DNA from: Muricea muricata
Lineage: Eukaryota > Cnidaria > Anthozoa > Malacalcyonacea > Plexauridae
Assembly (NCBI GenBank): GCA_963855995.1
Contig: OY979717.1
Location: 7,861,290 to 7,925,289 of the forward strand
Direction: 5' to 3'
Length of the DNA: 64,000 bases
Both the position numbers and the translations under genes were made by a program. Every line of letters begins with the position of its first letter. The first letter of the stretch is position 1. Positions 55,141 through 64,000 of the stretch are shown one piece after another. The notes under the pieces are model-generated. The model was not told where the DNA came from. It worked only from the letters and a program-made list of their open reading frames with translations, and ran no database searches.

Positions 55141-55655
55141 AACGGTGCCCATCAAGGCGATGGGTACTCTAAAAAAACGTACCAAACAACGATAATTCAA
55201 AAAATTTTTGACCAAAAAGTCAATGCTGGTGTCCTGTGTGACAGAGAAAAACAAGACAGTTAAAATATGACGGTATTCCGCTATCAATCGCGTAAACAAC
55301 ACTATGGGAAGAAAAAGGTAATGCAGAATAAATTTATTCTAGTCTTCAATGCTGAACAAGATCATCCTACTTTTCTCTTGCCGAAAATTAGATTTAACCA
55401 TCAATGGAATTTTCCATCCACATCAATGAAAGTAATTTCTCAGCATTAACAAAGCGCCTTTAAACATAGACGTTAATTTTTACGACGTTGAAAATCTCGC
55501 CACGTGGGACACAAACCAACAATCATGAGATTAAGATTCTTAAGTTCTACTGCCTGAGTTATCGGGCAACGGTGCCCAGTTCGGCGATCAGTATTTAAGT
55601 AAATCGTCCTAAACAACAGTAATCTACAAAAATCTAAGGAAAACGTAGATGTTGG

Positions 55656-55728
55656 TGCCCTGTGTGAGGGTCGAACTCACGACCTTTAGATTATGGGACT
55701 AACGCGCTACCTACTGCGCTAACAGGAC
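55656..55728 (-). tRNA. tRNA-Met-CAT: tRNA-Met(CAT) with C33, unit 60
   Basis: C33 and U2:G71; twin of 53956. Confidence 0.7.
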
Positions 55729-55917
55729 TACTGGCACAAAGGTTAGGTTAGAAAAATCTATTTTTTTTATCAAAGACTTAAGGCTAGAATACTAATTTTG
55801 TCTTATCAAAAACTAGTTTCAATGATCACCTAAAATTCTTCCATATGGATCATAACATTTTGCCCATCTCAAAAAAAAATATTTAAACAGAGACGTTCAT
55901 CCTACCATGTTGCAAAT

Positions 55918-55990
55918 CGCCCAACGTGGGGCTCGAACCCACGACCCTGAGATTAAGAGTCTCATGCTCTACCGACTGAGCTAGCCGGGC
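55918..55990 (-). tRNA. tRNA-Lys-CTT: tRNA-Lys(CTT), unit 61
   Basis: Consensus body, long T-run class. Confidence 0.95.
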
Positions 55991-56505
55991 AACGGTGGCC
56001 ATCAAGGCGATGGGTACTCTAATAAAACGTCACAAACAACGATAATTTACAAAATATTTAACAAAAAAATAAATGTTGGTGTGCTGTGTCACAAACAAAA
56101 ACAAGACATTTAAATTATGACATTATTCCGCTATCAATCGGGTTAAAACAACTATGGCCGCAAAAAGGTAATGCAGATTAAATTTTTTCTTGTCTTCAAT
56201 GTTGAACAAGATCATCCTACTTTTTTCTTGCCGAAAATTAGATTTAACCATCAATGGAATTTTCCATCCACATCAATGAAAGTAATTTCTCAGCATTAAC
56301 AAAGCGCTTTTAAACATAGACGTTAATTTTTACGACGTTGAAAATCTCGCCACGTGGGACACAAACCAACAATCCTGAGATTAAGATTCTTAAGTTCTAC
56401 TGCCTGAGTTATCGGGCAACGGTGCCCAGTTCGGCGATCAGTATTTAAGTAAATCGTCCTAAACAACAGTAATCTACAAAAATCTAAGGAAAACGTAGAT
56501 GTTGG

Positions 56506-56578
56506 TGCCCTGTGTGAGGGTCGAACTCACGACCTTTAGATTATGGGACTAACGCGCTACCTACTGCGCTAACAGGAC
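56506..56578 (-). tRNA. tRNA-Met-CAT: tRNA-Met(CAT) with C33, unit 61
   Basis: C33 and U2:G71. Confidence 0.7.
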
Positions 56579-56767
56579 TACTGGCACAAAGGTTAGGTTA
56601 GAAAAATCTATTTTTTTTATCAAAGACTTAAGGCTAGAATACTAATTTTGTCTTATCAAAAACTAGTTTCAATGATCACCTAAAATTCTTTCATATGGAT
56701 CATAACATTTTGCCCATCTCAAAAAAAAATATTTAAACAGAGACGTTCATCCTACCATGTTGCAAAT

Positions 56768-56840
56768 CGCCCAACGTGGGGCTCGAACCCACGACCCTGA
56801 GATTAAGAGTCTCATGCTCTACCGACTGAGCTAGCCGGGC
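56768..56840 (-). tRNA. tRNA-Lys-CTT: tRNA-Lys(CTT), unit 62
   Basis: Consensus body; one 850-bp step from 55918. Confidence 0.95.
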
Positions 56841-57355
56841 AACGGTGGCCATCAAGGCGATGGGTACTCTAATAAAACGTCACAAACAACGATAATTTAC
56901 AAAATATTTAGCAAAAAAATAAATGTTGGTGTGCTGTGTTACAAACAAAAACAAGACATTTAAATTATGACATTATTCCGCTATCAATCGGGTTAAAACA
57001 ACTATGGCCGCAAAAAGGTAATGCAGATTAAATTTTTTCTTGTCTTCAATGTTGAACAAGATCATCCTACTTTTTTCTTGCCGAAAATTAGATTTAACCA
57101 TCAATGGAATTTTCCATCCACATCAATGAAAGTAATTTCTCAGCATTAACAAAGCGCTTTTAAACATAGACGTTAATTTTTACGACGTTGAAAATCTCGC
57201 CACGTGGGACACAAACCAACAATCCTGAGATTAAGATTCTTAAGTTCTACTGCCTGAGTTATCGGGCAACGGTGCCCAGTTCGGCGATCAGTATTTAAGT
57301 AAATCGTCCTAAACAACAGTAATCTACAAAAATCTAAGGAAAACGTAGATGTTGG

Positions 57356-57428
57356 TGCCCTGTGTGAGGGTCGAACTCACGACCTTTAGATTATGAGACT
57401 AACGCGCTACCTACTGCGCTAACAGGAT
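57356..57428 (-). tRNA. tRNA-Met-CAT: tRNA-Met(CAT), weakened, unit 62
   Basis: U33 is normal, but G1 is A (A1:C72 mismatch) in addition to U2:G71. Confidence 0.6.
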
Positions 57429-57617
57429 TACTGGCACATAGGTTAGGTTAGAAAAATCTATTTTTTTTATCAAAGACTTAAGGCTAGAATACTAATTTTG
57501 TCTTATCAAAAACTAGTTTCAATGATCACCTAAAATTCTTCCATATGGATCATAACATTTTGCCCATCTCAAAAAAAAATATTTAAACAGAGACGTTCAT
57601 CCTACCATGTTGCAAAT

Positions 57618-57690
57618 CGCCCAACGTGGGGCTCAAACCCACGACCCTGAGATTAAGAGTCTCATGCTCTACCGACTGAGCTAGCCGGGC
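57618..57690 (-). tRNA. tRNA-Lys-CTT: tRNA-Lys(CTT), T-loop variant, unit 63
   Basis: C56 is T, breaking the B box; otherwise consensus. Same at 60167. Confidence 0.6.
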
Positions 57691-58205
57691 AACGGTGGCC
57701 ATCAAGGCGATGGGTACTCTAATAAAACGTCACAAAAAACGATAATTTACAAAATATTTAACAAAAAAATAAATGTTGGTGTGCTGTGTTACAAACAAAA
57801 ACAAGACATTTAAATTATGACATTATTCCGCTATCAATCGGGTTAAAACAACTATGGCCACAAAAAGGTAATGCAGATTAAATTTTTTCGTGTCTTCAAT
57901 GTTGAACAAGATCATCCTACTTTTTTCTTGCCGAAAATTAGATTTAACCATCAATGGAATTTTCCATCCACATCAATGAAAGTAATTTCTCAGCATTAAC
58001 AAAGCGTTTTTAAACATAGACGTTAATTTTTACGACGTTTAAAATCTCGCCACGTGGGACACAAACCAACAACCCTGAGATTAAGATTCTTAAGTTCTAC
58101 TGCCTGAGTTATCCGGCAACGGTGCCCTTTTCGGCGACCAGTACTTAAGTAATTCGTTCTAAACAACAGTAATCTAAAAAAATCTAAGGAAAACGTACAT
58201 GTTGG

Positions 58206-58278
58206 TGCCCTGTGTGAGAGTCGAACTCACTACCTTTAGATTATGAGACTAACGCGCTACCTACTGCGCTAACAGGGC
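58206..58278 (-). tRNA. tRNA-Met-CAT: tRNA-Met(CAT), variant, unit 63
   Basis: C48A and C60T as at 53106. Confidence 0.8.
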
Positions 58279-58467
58279 TACTGGCACAAAGGTAAGTGTA
58301 GAAAAATCTATTTTTCTATCAAAGACTGAAGGCTAGCATACTAATTTTGTCTTATCAAAAATTAGTTTCAATGATCACCTGAAATTTTTTCCATATGGAT
58401 CATAATATTTTGCCAATATAAACAAAAAATATTTGAACAGACACGTTTATCCTACCATGTTGCAAAT

Positions 58468-58540
58468 CGCCCAACGTGGGGCTCGAACCCACGACCCTGA
58501 GATTAAGAGTCTCATGCTCTACCGACTGAGGTAGCCGGGC
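58468..58540 (-). tRNA. tRNA-Lys-CTT: tRNA-Lys(CTT), variant, unit 64
   Basis: G10 is C, giving one D-stem mismatch. Confidence 0.7.
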
Positions 58541-59055
58541 AACGGTACCCATCAAGGCGATGGGTACTCTAAAAAAACGTACCAAACAACGATAATTCAA
58601 AAAATTTTTGACCAAAAAGTCAATGCTGGTGTCCTGTGTGACAGAGAAAAACAAGACAGTTAAAATATGACGGTATTCCGCTATCAATCGCGTAAACAAC
58701 ACTATGGGAAGAAAAAGGTAATGCAGAATAAATTTATTCTAGTCTTCAATGCTGAAGAAGATCATCCTACTTTTCTCTTGCCGAAAATTAGATTTAACCA
58801 TCAATGGAATTTTCCATCCACATCAATGAAAGTAATTTCTCAGCATTAACAAAGCGCTTTTAAACATAGACGTTAATTTTTACGACGTTGAAAATCTCGC
58901 CACGTGGGACACAAACCAACAATCCTGAGATTAAGATTCTTAAGTTCTACTGCCTGAGTTATCGGGCAACGGTGCCCAGTTCGGCGATCAGTATTTAAGT
59001 AAATCGTCCTAAACAACAGTAATCTACAAAAATCTAAGGAAAACGTAGATGTTGG

Positions 59056-59128
59056 TGCCCTGTGTGAGGGTCGAACTCACGACCTTTAGATTATGGGACT
59101 AACGCGCTACCTACTGCGCTAACAGGAC
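59056..59128 (-). tRNA. tRNA-Met-CAT: tRNA-Met(CAT) with C33, unit 64
   Basis: C33 and U2:G71. Confidence 0.7.
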
Positions 59129-59316
59129 TACTGGCACAAAGGTTAGGTTAGAAAAATCTATTTTTTTTATCAAAGACTTAAGACTAGAATACTAATTTTG
59201 TCTTATCAAAAACTAGTTTCAATGATCACCTAAAATTCTTCCATATGGATCATAACATTTTGCCCATCTCAAAAAAAATATTTAAACAGAGACGTTCATC
59301 CTACCATGTTGCAAAT

Positions 59317-59389
59317 CGCCCAACGTGGGGCTCGAACCCACGACCCTGAGATTAAGAGTCTCATGCTCTACCGACTGAGCTAGCCGGGC
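59317..59389 (-). tRNA. tRNA-Lys-CTT: tRNA-Lys(CTT), unit 65
   Basis: Consensus body, long T-run class. Confidence 0.95.
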
Positions 59390-59904
59390 AACGGTGGCCA
59401 TCAAGGCGATGGGTACTCTAATAAAACGTCACAAACAACGATAATTTACAAAATATTTAACAAAAAAATAAATGTTGGTGTGCTGTGTTACAAACAAAAA
59501 CAAGAAATTTAAATTATGACATTATTCCGCTATCAATCGGGTTAAAACAACTATGGCCACAAAAAGGTAATGCAGATTAAATTTTTTCTTGTCTTCAATG
59601 TTGAACAAGATCATCCTACTTTTTTCTTGCCGAAAATTAGATTTAACCATCAATGGAATTTTCCATCCACATCAATGAAAGTAATTTCTCAGCATTAACA
59701 AAGCGCTTTTAAACATAGACGTTAATTTTTACGACGTTGAAAATCTCGCCACGTGGGACACAAACCAACAATCCTGCGATTAAGATTCTTAAGTTCTACT
59801 GCCTGAGTTATCGGGCAACGGTGCCCAGTTCGGCGATCAGTATTTAAGTAAATCGTCCTAAACAACAGTAATCTACAAAAATCTAAGGAAAACGTAGATG
59901 TTGG

Positions 59905-59977
59905 TGCCCTGTGTGAGGGTCGAACTCACGACCTTTAGATTATGAGACTAACGCGCTACCTACTGCGCTAACAGGAC
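59905..59977 (-). tRNA. tRNA-Met-CAT: tRNA-Met(CAT), unit 65
   Basis: U33 present; U2:G71 wobble only. Confidence 0.88.
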
Positions 59978-60166
59978 TACTGGCACAAAGGTTAGGTTAG
60001 AAAAATCTATTTTTTTTATCAAAGACTTAAGGCTAGAATACTAATTTTGTCTTATCAAAAACTAGTTTCAATGATCACCTAAAATTCTTCCATATGGATC
60101 ATAACATTTTGCCCATCTCAAAAAAAAATATTTAAACAGAGACGTTCATCCTACCATGTTGCAAAT

Positions 60167-60239
60167 CGCCCAACGTGGGGCTCAAACCCACGACCCTGAG
60201 ATTAAGAGTCTCATGCTCTACCGACTGAGCTAGCCGGGC
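60167..60239 (-). tRNA. tRNA-Lys-CTT: tRNA-Lys(CTT), T-loop variant, unit 66
   Basis: C56T as at 57618. Confidence 0.6.
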
Positions 60240-60754
60240 AACGGTGGCCATCAAGGCGATGGGTACTCTAATAAAACGTACCAAACAACGATAATTTACA
60301 AAATATTTAACAAAAAAATAAATGTTGGTGTGCTGTGTTACAAACAAAAACAAGACATTTAAATTATGACATTATTCCGCTATCAATCGGGTTAAAACAA
60401 CTATGGCCACAAAAAGGTAATGCAGATTAAATTTTTTCTTGTCTTCAATGTTGAACAAGATCATCCTACTTTTTTCTTGCCGAAAATTAGATTTAACCAT
60501 CAATGGAATTTTCCATCCACATCAATGAAAGTAATTTCTCAGCATTAACAAAGCGTTTTTAAACATAGACGTTAATTTTTACGACGTTGAAAATCTCGCC
60601 ACGTGGGACACAAACCATTAACCCTGAGATTAACATTCTTAAGTTCTACTGCCTGAGTTATCCGGAAACGGTGCCCACTTCGGCGACCAGTACTTAAGTA
60701 ATTCGTCCTAAACAACAGTAATCTAAAAAAATCTAAGGAAAACGTACATGTTGG

Positions 60755-60827
60755 TGCCCTGTGTGAGAGTCGAACTCACTACCTTTAGATTATGAGACTA
60801 ACGCGCTACCTACTGCGCTAACAGGGC
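60755..60827 (-). tRNA. tRNA-Met-CAT: tRNA-Met(CAT), variant, unit 66
   Basis: C48A and C60T. Confidence 0.8.
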
Positions 60828-61016
60828 TACTGGCACAAAGGTTAGTGTAGAAAAATCTATTTTTTTATCAAAGACTGAAGGCTAGCATACTAATTTTGTC
60901 TTATCAAAAATTAGTTTCAATGATCACCTGAAATTTCTTCCATATGGATCATAATATTTTGCCAATATCAACAAAAAATATTTGAACAGACACGTTTATC
61001 CTACCTTGTTGCAAAT

Positions 61017-61089
61017 CGCCCAACGTGGGGCTCGAACCCACGACCCTGAGATTAAGAGTCTCATGCTCTACCGACTGAGCTAGCCGGGC
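61017..61089 (-). tRNA. tRNA-Lys-CTT: tRNA-Lys(CTT), unit 67
   Basis: Consensus body, T6 class. Confidence 0.95.
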
Positions 61090-61603
61090 AACGGTGCCCA
61101 TCAAGGCGATGGGTACTCTAATAAAACGTACCAAACAACGATAATTTACAAAATTTTTGACTAAAAAGTCAATGCTGGTGTCCTGTGTGACAGAGAAAAA
61201 CAAGACAGTTAAAATATGACAGTATTCCGCTATCAATCGCGTAAAGAACACTATGGGAAGAAAAAGGTAATGCAGAATAAATTTATTCCAGTCTTCAATG
61301 TTGAACAAGATCATCCTACTTTTCTTTTGCCGAAAATTAGATTTAACCATCAATGGAATTTTCCATCCACATCAATGAAAGTAATTTCTCAGAATTAACA
61401 AAGCGCTTTTAAACATAGACGTTAATTTTTACGACATTGAAAATCTCGCCACGTGGGACACAAACCAACAACCCTGAGATTAAGATTCTTAAGTTCTACT
61501 GCCTGAGTTATCGGGGACGGTGCCCAGTTCGGCGATCAGTACTTAAGTAATTCGTCCTAAACAACAGTAATCTACAAAAATCTAAGGAAAACGTAGATGT
61601 TGG

Positions 61604-61676
61604 TGCCCTGTGTGAGGGTCGAACTCACGACCTTTAGATTATGAGACTAACGCGCTACCTACTGCGCTAACAGGAC
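61604..61676 (-). tRNA. tRNA-Met-CAT: tRNA-Met(CAT), unit 67
   Basis: U2:G71 wobble only. Confidence 0.88.
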
Positions 61677-61865
61677 TACTGCCACAAAGGTTAGGTTAGA
61701 AAAATCTATTTTTTTTATCAAAGACTTAAGGCTAGAATACTAATTTTGTCTTATCAAAAACTAGTTTCAATGATCACCTAAAATTCTTCCATATGGATCA
61801 TAACATTTTGCCCATGTCAAAAAAAAATATTTAAACAGAGACGTTCATCCTACCATGTTGCAAAT

Positions 61866-61938
61866 CACCCAAAGTGGGGCTTGAACCCACGGCCCTGAGA
61901 TTAAGAGTCTGATGCTCTACCGACTGAGCTAGCCGGGC
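61866..61938 (-). tRNA. tRNA-Lys-CTT: tRNA-Lys(CTT), weakened, unit 68
   Basis: C72 is T (G1:U72), acceptor/T-stem junction change, T-loop change, variable-loop change and C28:C42 mismatch. Probably dying. Confidence 0.5.
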
Positions 61939-62453
61939 AACGGTGCCCATCAAGGCGATGGGTACTCTAATAAAACGTCACAAACAACGAAAATTTAAAA
62001 AATATTTAACAAAAAAATAAATGTTGGTGTGCTGTGTTACAAAGAAAAACAAGACATTTAAATTATGATAGTATTCCGCTATCAATCGCGTTAAAACAAC
62101 TATGGCCACAAAAAGGTAATGCAGATTAAACTTATTCTTGTCTTCAATGTTGAACAAGATCATCCTACTTTTTTCTTGCCGAAAATTATATTTAACCATC
62201 AATGGAATTTTCCATCCACATCAATGAAAGTAAATTCTCAGCATTAACAAAGCGCTTTTAAACATAGACGTTAATTTTTACGACGTTGAAAATCTCGCCA
62301 CGTGGGACACAAACCAACAACCCTGAGATTAAGATTCTTAAGTTCTACTGCCTGAGTTATCCGGCAACGGTGCCCACTTCGGCGACCAGTACTTAAGTAA
62401 TTCGTCCTAAACAACAGTAATCTAAAAAAATCTAAGGAAAACGCACATGTTGG

Positions 62454-62526
62454 TGCCTTGTGTGAGGGTCGAACTCACGACCTTTAGATTATGAGACTAA
62501 CGCGCTACCTACTGCGCTAACAGGGC
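62454..62526 (-). tRNA. tRNA-Met-CAT: tRNA-Met(CAT), variant, unit 68
   Basis: One acceptor mismatch (C4:A69, gccttgtg). Confidence 0.75.
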
Positions 62527-62715
62527 TACTGGCACAAAGGTTAGTGTAGAAAAATCTATTTTTTTATCAAAGACTGAAGGCTAGCATACTAATTTTGTCT
62601 TATCAAAAATTAGTTTCAATGATCACCTGAAATTTCTTCCATATGGATCATAATATTTTGCATATATAAACAAAAACTATTTGAACAGACACGTTTATCC
62701 TACCATTTTGCAAAT

Positions 62716-62788
62716 CGCCCAACGTGGGGCTCGAACCCACGACAATGAGATTAAGAGTCTCATGCTCTACCGACTGAGCTAGCCGGGC
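62716..62788 (-). tRNA. tRNA-Lys-CTT: tRNA-Lys(CTT), variant, unit 69
   Basis: Variable-loop changes only (gacaatgag); all stems intact. Confidence 0.85.
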
Positions 62789-63303
62789 AACGGTGCCCAT
62801 CTAGGCGATGGGTACTCTAATAAAACGTACCAAACAACGATAATTTAAACAATTTTTGACCAAAAAGTCAATGCTTTGTGTCCTGTGTGACAGAGAAAAA
62901 CAAGACAGTTAAAATATGACAGTATTCCGCTATCAATCGCGTAAAGAACACTATGGGAAAAAAAGGTAATGCAGAATAAATTTATTCTAGTCTTCAATGC
63001 TGAACAAGATCATCCTACTTTTCTCTTGCCGAAAATTAGATTTAACCATCAATGGAATTTTTCATCCACATCAATGAAAGTAATTTCTCAGCATTAACAA
63101 AGCGCTTTTAAACATAGACGTTAATTTTTACGACGTTGAAAATCTCGCCACGTGGGACACAAACCAACAACCCTGAGATTAAAATTCTTAAGTTTTACTG
63201 CCTGAGTAATCGGGCAACGGTGCCCAGTTCGGCGATCAGTACTTAAATAATTCGTCGTAAACAACAGTAATCTACAAAAATCTAAGGAAAACGTAGATGT
63301 TGG

Positions 63304-63376
63304 TGCCCTGTGTGAGGGTCGAACTCACGACCTTTAGATTATGAGACTAACGCGCTACCTACTGCGCTAACAGGAC
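63304..63376 (-). tRNA. tRNA-Met-CAT: tRNA-Met(CAT), unit 69
   Basis: U2:G71 wobble only; last Met of the window. Confidence 0.88.
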
Positions 63377-63566
63377 TACTGGCACAAAGGTTAGGTTAGA
63401 AAAATCTATTTTTTTTATCAAAGACTTAAGGCTAGAATACTAATTTTGTCTTATCAAAAACTAGTTTCAATGATCACCTAAAATTCTTCCATATGGATCA
63501 TAATATTTTGCCCATCTCAAAAAAATAATATTTAAACAGAGACGTTCATCCTACCATGTTGCAAAT

Positions 63567-63639
63567 CGCCCAACGTGGGGCTCGAACCCACGACCCTGAG
63601 ATTAAGAGTCTCATGCTCTACCGACTGAGCTAGCCGGGC
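63567..63639 (-). tRNA. tRNA-Lys-CTT: tRNA-Lys(CTT), unit 70
   Basis: Consensus body; last Lys of the window. Confidence 0.95.
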
Positions 63640-64000
63640 AACGGTGGCCATCAAGGCGATGGGTACTCTAATAAAACGTCACAAACAACGATAATTTACA
63701 AAATATTTAACAAAAAAATAAATGTTGGTGTGCTGTGTTACAAAGAAAAACAAGACATTTAAATTATGACATTATTCCGCTATCAATCGGGTTAAAACAA
63801 CTATGGCCACAAAAAGGTAATGCAGATTAAATTTTTTCTTGTCTTCAATGTTGAACTAGATCATCCTACTTTTGTCTTGCCGAAAATTAGATTTAACCAT
63901 CAATGGAATTTTCCATCCACATCAATGAAAGTAATTTCTCAGCATTAACAAAGCGCTTTTAAACATAGACGTTAATTTTTACGACGTTGAAAATCTCGCC

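Larger units (their letters stand above)
52360..60010. repeat. Higher-order repeat: 2 units, 1700 bp, with a single-unit expansion inside
   Basis: Met 53106/54806/58206 alternate with Met 53956/55656/59056 (C33 type). Between about 55.7 and 57.5 kb one unit type is repeated at 850 bp instead. Confidence 0.83.
382..63801 (-). pseudogene. All half-A tRNA-Met pseudogenes (start list)
   Basis: One per unit, about 73 bp, starting at: 382, 1231, 2081, 2932, 3780, 4629, 5480, 6330, 7181, 7967, 8819, 9670, 10511, 11358, 12210, 13060, 13901, 14750, 15599, 16449, 17269, 18118, 18960, 19810, 20650, 21499, 22349, 23169, 24018, 24859, 25708, 26558, 27407, 28258, 29108, 29948, 30797, 31639, 32488, 33339, 34190, 35039, 35889, 41643, 42493, 43340, 44190, 45038, 45888, 46735, 47585, 48435, 49286, 50133, 50984, 51832, 52680, 53530, 54380, 55230, 56080, 56930, 57780, 58630, 59479, 60329, 61179, 62028, 62879, 63729. 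Several subtypes exist; those with cgcgtaaag keep a 60-codon ORF, those with cgcgttaaa or cgcgctaaa have a stop. Confidence 0.8.
650..64000 (-). pseudogene. All half-B tRNA-Lys pseudogenes (start list)
   Basis: One per unit, 66-70 bp, starting at: 650, 1499, 2349, 3199, 4047, 4897, 5747, 6597, 7449, 8235, 9087, 9938, 10779, 11626, 12478, 13328, 14169, 15018, 15867, 16717, 17537, 18386, 19228, 20076, 20918, 21767, 22617, 23437, 24286, 25127, 25976, 26826, 27675, 28526, 29374, 30216, 31065, 31907, 32756, 33607, 34456, 35307, 41061, 41911, 42761, 43608, 44456, 45306, 46156, 47003, 47851, 48703, 49554, 50401, 51250, 52098, 52948, 53798, 54648, 55498, 56348, 57198, 58048, 58898, 59747, 60597, 61447, 62296, 63146, 63997 (cut by the window). 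The copies at 42761, 46156 and 49554 share a 4-bp deletion (ctactgagtt). Confidence 0.82.
40866..64000 (-). repeat. tRNA-Lys/tRNA-Met tandem array, right segment (units 43-70)
   Basis: Continuation of the same array after the LINE insertion. Unit 43 resumes exactly where it was interrupted (ctat then ggccacaaaaagg in uninterrupted copies). The last base in the window lies inside the Lys pseudogene of unit 70, so the array continues beyond the window. Confidence 0.97.

Noticed and set aside
119-64000. CRISPR array
   Set aside because: The repeats are 850 bp with tRNA genes inside, not short repeats with unique spacers, and the LINE and tRNA types are of an animal nuclear genome.
119-64000. 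tRNA-derived SINE family
   Set aside because: The copies are head-to-tail with constant period and no poly-A or target duplications, so they are tandem and not retroposed. The live copies are full tRNA genes.

Overview
This window is almost entirely one tandem array of tRNA genes in an animal nuclear genome. Each repeat is about 850 bp and carries four tRNA-derived sequences, all on the minus strand. These are an elongator-type tRNA-Lys(CTT) gene, a decayed tRNA-Met, a decayed tRNA-Lys, and a tRNA-Met(CAT) gene. I count 70 tRNA-Lys loci and 69 tRNA-Met loci. About 21 Lys and 18 Met copies have an unmutated consensus body. The others range from single changes to clear pseudogenes.

The 850-bp unit is itself an old dimer of a roughly 425-bp ancestor that held one Lys and one Met gene. 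The half with the good Lys gene carries the dead Met. The half with the good Met gene carries the dead Lys. The two tRNA functions have therefore been split between the halves by complementary loss, and the dimer has then been amplified.

Layout: positions 1 to about 118 are non-repetitive flank, so the left edge of the array is inside the window. The array runs from about 119 to 35964. A single non-LTR retrotransposon (LINE, minus strand) occupies 35965-40865. The array resumes at 40866 and runs off the right edge. Inside the array there are overlapping higher-order repeats of 2, 3 and 4 units, plus block copies displaced by 5.1, 5.9, 9.3 and 11.0 kb. This indicates continuing unequal exchange or segmental duplication.

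The LINE has an intact ORF1 with a coiled coil and a stop/start overlap (TAATG) with ORF2. ORF2 encodes an apurinic-type endonuclease and a reverse transcriptase, but has two frameshifts and one nonsense codon, so it is dead. The 3' end is (TAA)10. It inserted within 3 bp of the 5' end of a tRNA-Met pseudogene with almost no target duplication.

The organism is an animal. The A+T-rich sequence, CR1/L2-like LINE and the WSSPGG-type N-terminus of ORF1 make me think of a cnidarian, but that is recollection of a protein pattern and not a database result. No ordinary protein-coding gene of the host is seen. The recurrent short ORFs are readings through tRNA sequence.
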